Below are positions 4,855-6,372 of a DNA stretch of 6,372 nt, one piece after another (position 1 is the first letter of the stretch; each line of letters opens with the position of its first letter). A program made the position numbers and the translations under genes. Origin of the DNA: Verrucomicrobia bacterium TMED40 (lineage in GTDB: Bacteria > Verrucomicrobiota > Verrucomicrobiia > Opitutales > Seribacteraceae); assembly GCA_002167605.1 (NCBI GenBank), contig NHCT01000017.1, positions 63,268 through 69,639 on the forward strand, in the 5' to 3' direction. The notes under the pieces were generated by a model. That model made no database searches and had not been told where the DNA came from. It worked only from the letters and a program-made list of their open reading frames with translations.

Positions 4855-6162
4855 ATGATTTGGTCCATTTTGTGTGTATTCGAAACGACTTCTGGTCTAG
4901 GTCATATGCGTCGTTCAGCCTGCATTGCCAATTACCTTGTGGAAAAGGGAGCCCGCGTGCGAGTAGCTTCAGGCACCTTTATGGATAAGGAGAATTTTTT
5001 CCATCCCGAGATTGACTTCGTTGAATTGCCTGCCCATCGGATTTGGAGCAGCAAGGACGGAAAATGGTTTCACTACGAGGCAAACGGGCGAAAAATTGAA
5101 GATACAAATTTTGATGAAAACAAGTGGAAAAAAAAGCGCGAGAAAATTTTTCGAAGGGCTCTGAAGCAGGAACCGATTCATGCAATGGTGGTAGAGTTTT
5201 GGCCTTTTTCCCGCCGCCGGGAATTCACCAGTGCGGTCAATATTGTATTGAGCCAGAAAAGCTTACCCTATAGGCCTCTTATTTTTTCTTCTGCCCGTGA
5301 CATCCTTGACACATCCAACTCCATGAAAAAGACTGCTAACCAGGTCGCCAAAGACCAGAGAAAATCTGTCAAAATGATACGCGATAGTGTTGATAAGGTT
5401 CTCGTGCATGCTGACCCTGCCCTTGTCAGTTTCGCAGAGGGATTCGCCTATTGGAGAAAAATCGAAAAAAAGGCCATCTACACCGGTTATGTTGTAACTG
5501 ATAATGCTCGTGAGAAAATGGGTGATGAGCGCGATATCAGGATGGTGGTGGTGTCGACCGGTTCCGGCAGCACGGGACTTGATTTAATTAAGGCTGCAGC
5601 TAAAGCCCGCCGATTCAGCACCCTTCGTGATCACAATTGGACTTACATACTAGGTCCCCGGATGGAAAAGTCTCACAAGATTCAGGCACTGAGAGAAATT
5701 GCTAGATTTGGCAATGGCTCTCAGGTGGGGTCAACTGCTGTGTACAATCACCGGGCAGATTTGCCTCAAATCCTACGTCGGGCAAGCCTTTCCATTTCCC
5801 TTGCGGGATATAATACCACTCTTGAGGTTCTTGCTAGCGGGGTGCCGGCTATTTTGGTCCCCAAATTTAAAGTGCGAACAGTCGGAAAACCTTGGGCGGA
5901 TGCGGAGCAAAAAGGCCGATTGCACAAGATTAACGCAAAGCACTTAGCTACATTCGTTTATCCGAGTACGGCAATCAAGCCAAGATCCTTTGCCGCCAAG
6001 ATTGATCGGGCACACCGCGAAAGAGTGAACCGAGCAACGCTTAACTTCGAAGGAGCACGGAACTCTGCGGAAATCGTGCTTGGTCAAGTGAAGGAGCGAT
6101 TTGGTGACCAGCATATACATGATTTTGCGGCTGAGGAGGAATTGAAATACTTGTATTCCTGA
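4855..6162 (+). CDS. Predicted MurG-like glycosyltransferase (COG4671 type, GT-B fold)
   Basis: A 435-residue protein resembling the COG4671 'predicted glycosyl transferase' group, distantly related to MurG. The N-terminal Rossmann-like half opens with ILCVFETTSGLGHMRRS (5-21), holding the Gly-rich GxGH loop near the acceptor site. It continues with the family-typical EFWPFSRRREF (114-124), SSARDIL (145-151) and VLVHADPAL (182-190), then YTGYV (209-213). The C-terminal half starts with VVVSTGSGSTGLDLI (231-245) and contains SLAGYNTTLEVLASGVPAILVP (315-336) and E351-Q352, the usual nucleotide-sugar donor-binding region of GT-B enzymes. Donor and acceptor cannot be read from sequence. No signal peptide is apparent, so it should be cytoplasmic or peripheral to the membrane. 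An in-frame TAG at 4849 fixes ATG 4855 as the earliest ATG start; there is no Shine-Dalgarno. The gene stands apart from the formamide genes, after a 425-base AT-rich gap, with no other cell-surface gene in view. Confidence 0.82.
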   Translation: MIWSILCVFETTSGLGHMRRSACIANYLVEKGARVRVASGTFMDKENFFHPEIDFVELPAHRIWSSKDGKWFHYEANGRKIEDTNFDENKWKKKREKIFRRALKQEPIHAMVVEFWPFSRRREFTSAVNIVLSQKSLPYRPLIFSSARDILDTSNSMKKTANQVAKDQRKSVKMIRDSVDKVLVHADPALVSFAEGFAYWRKIEKKAIYTGYVVTDNAREKMGDERDIRMVVVSTGSGSTGLDLIKAAAKARRFSTLRDHNWTYILGPRMEKSHKIQALREIARFGNGSQVGSTAVYNHRADLPQILRRASLSISLAGYNTTLEVLASGVPAILVPKFKVRTVGKPWADAEQKGRLHKINAKHLATFVYPSTAIKPRSFAAKIDRAHRERVNRATLNFEGARNSAEIVLGQVKERFGDQHIHDFAAEEELKYLYS

Positions 6163-6189
6163 CTGCTACATAAATTTCCACATTAGCAA

Positions 6190-6327
6190 GTGCTTTTAAG
6201 CCAAACTCCATTTACAAATTTCAAAGATGAAACAGGTAAAATTGTTTATTAACATTCAGAAACAGGAAAGCTAGAAAGATTTTATGAAAGCTATAAAGGA
6301 AGGGTAATCAAAGAATCTGATAAATAA
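6190..6327 (+). pseudogene. Possible gene remnant with an internal stop
   Basis: The 210 bases after the glycosyltransferase hold no intact gene. One + frame, from a GTG at 6190 to TAA at 6325-6327, reads like protein on both sides of a single in-frame TAA (6250-6252): ...NFKDETGKIVY, stop, HSETGKLERFYESYKGR... and ends in IKESDK. The two halves share an ETGK motif from a GAAACAGG repeat at 6229-6236 and 6259-6266, 30 bases (10 codons) apart and in phase. The K/E/G/Y-rich texture recalls short imperfect repeats of MORN type, but no family is assigned. It may instead be chance coding potential in AT-rich spacer DNA. Confidence 0.25.
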
Positions 6328-6372
6328 GCATTTTTCTTATCCACAAGATCAGTACACAAGATACTACTTTAC

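Noticed and set aside
4776..4988. Forward open frame overlapping the start of the glycosyltransferase
   Set aside because: It ends inside the glycosyltransferase, which has family motifs from its first residues; this frame shows none.
1..6372. CRISPR array, tRNA, rRNA, insertion sequence or phage genes
   Set aside because: No regularly spaced repeats, cloverleaf-like sequence, transposase motifs or terminal inverted repeats were found.

Overview
The window comes from a bacterium with moderate base composition (AT-rich between genes). All recognisable genes lie on the + strand. Lineage cannot be fixed from the sequence. Most starts lack a Shine-Dalgarno motif and sit behind A/T-rich leaders, and a stand-alone MerC-domain protein and a COG4671 glycosyltransferase are both present. 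These would fit a Verrucomicrobiota/PVC-type or a proteobacterial genome, and that is only a guess.

Positions 1-4428 form a coherent one-carbon amide module. It opens with the last 28 codons of a UrtD-type ABC ATPase, followed by a complete UrtE-type ATPase. Together they are the end of a urea/short-chain-amide ABC importer operon. Next come a full-length formamidase (FmdA), an FmdB-family zinc-ribbon protein, a small MerC-domain membrane protein with a His-rich loop, and a full-length NAD-dependent formate dehydrogenase. The inferred flow is: amide imported by the Urt/Fmd transporter, formamide hydrolysed to formate and ammonia, and formate oxidised to CO2 with production of NADH. One substrate would thus supply both nitrogen and reducing power. 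FmdB and the MerC-like protein are probable accessories of unknown exact role.

Positions 4429-4854 are an AT-rich junction holding a small unrecognised ORF with a good ribosome-binding site, a sequence resembling a sigma-54 (-24/-12) promoter, and a near-palindrome immediately downstream of it. Positions 4855-6162 encode a COG4671-type (MurG-like, GT-B fold) predicted glycosyltransferase with no evident link to formamide metabolism, so the functional theme changes at this junction. The last 210 bases hold no intact gene. They contain a short, apparently coding-like stretch interrupted by a stop, possibly a gene remnant.

No RNA gene, CRISPR array, insertion sequence or attachment site was seen. 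The strongest points of interest are the compact transporter-formamidase-FDH linkage and the unexplained regulatory-looking DNA ahead of the glycosyltransferase. Nothing here is clear proof of a wholly new system.
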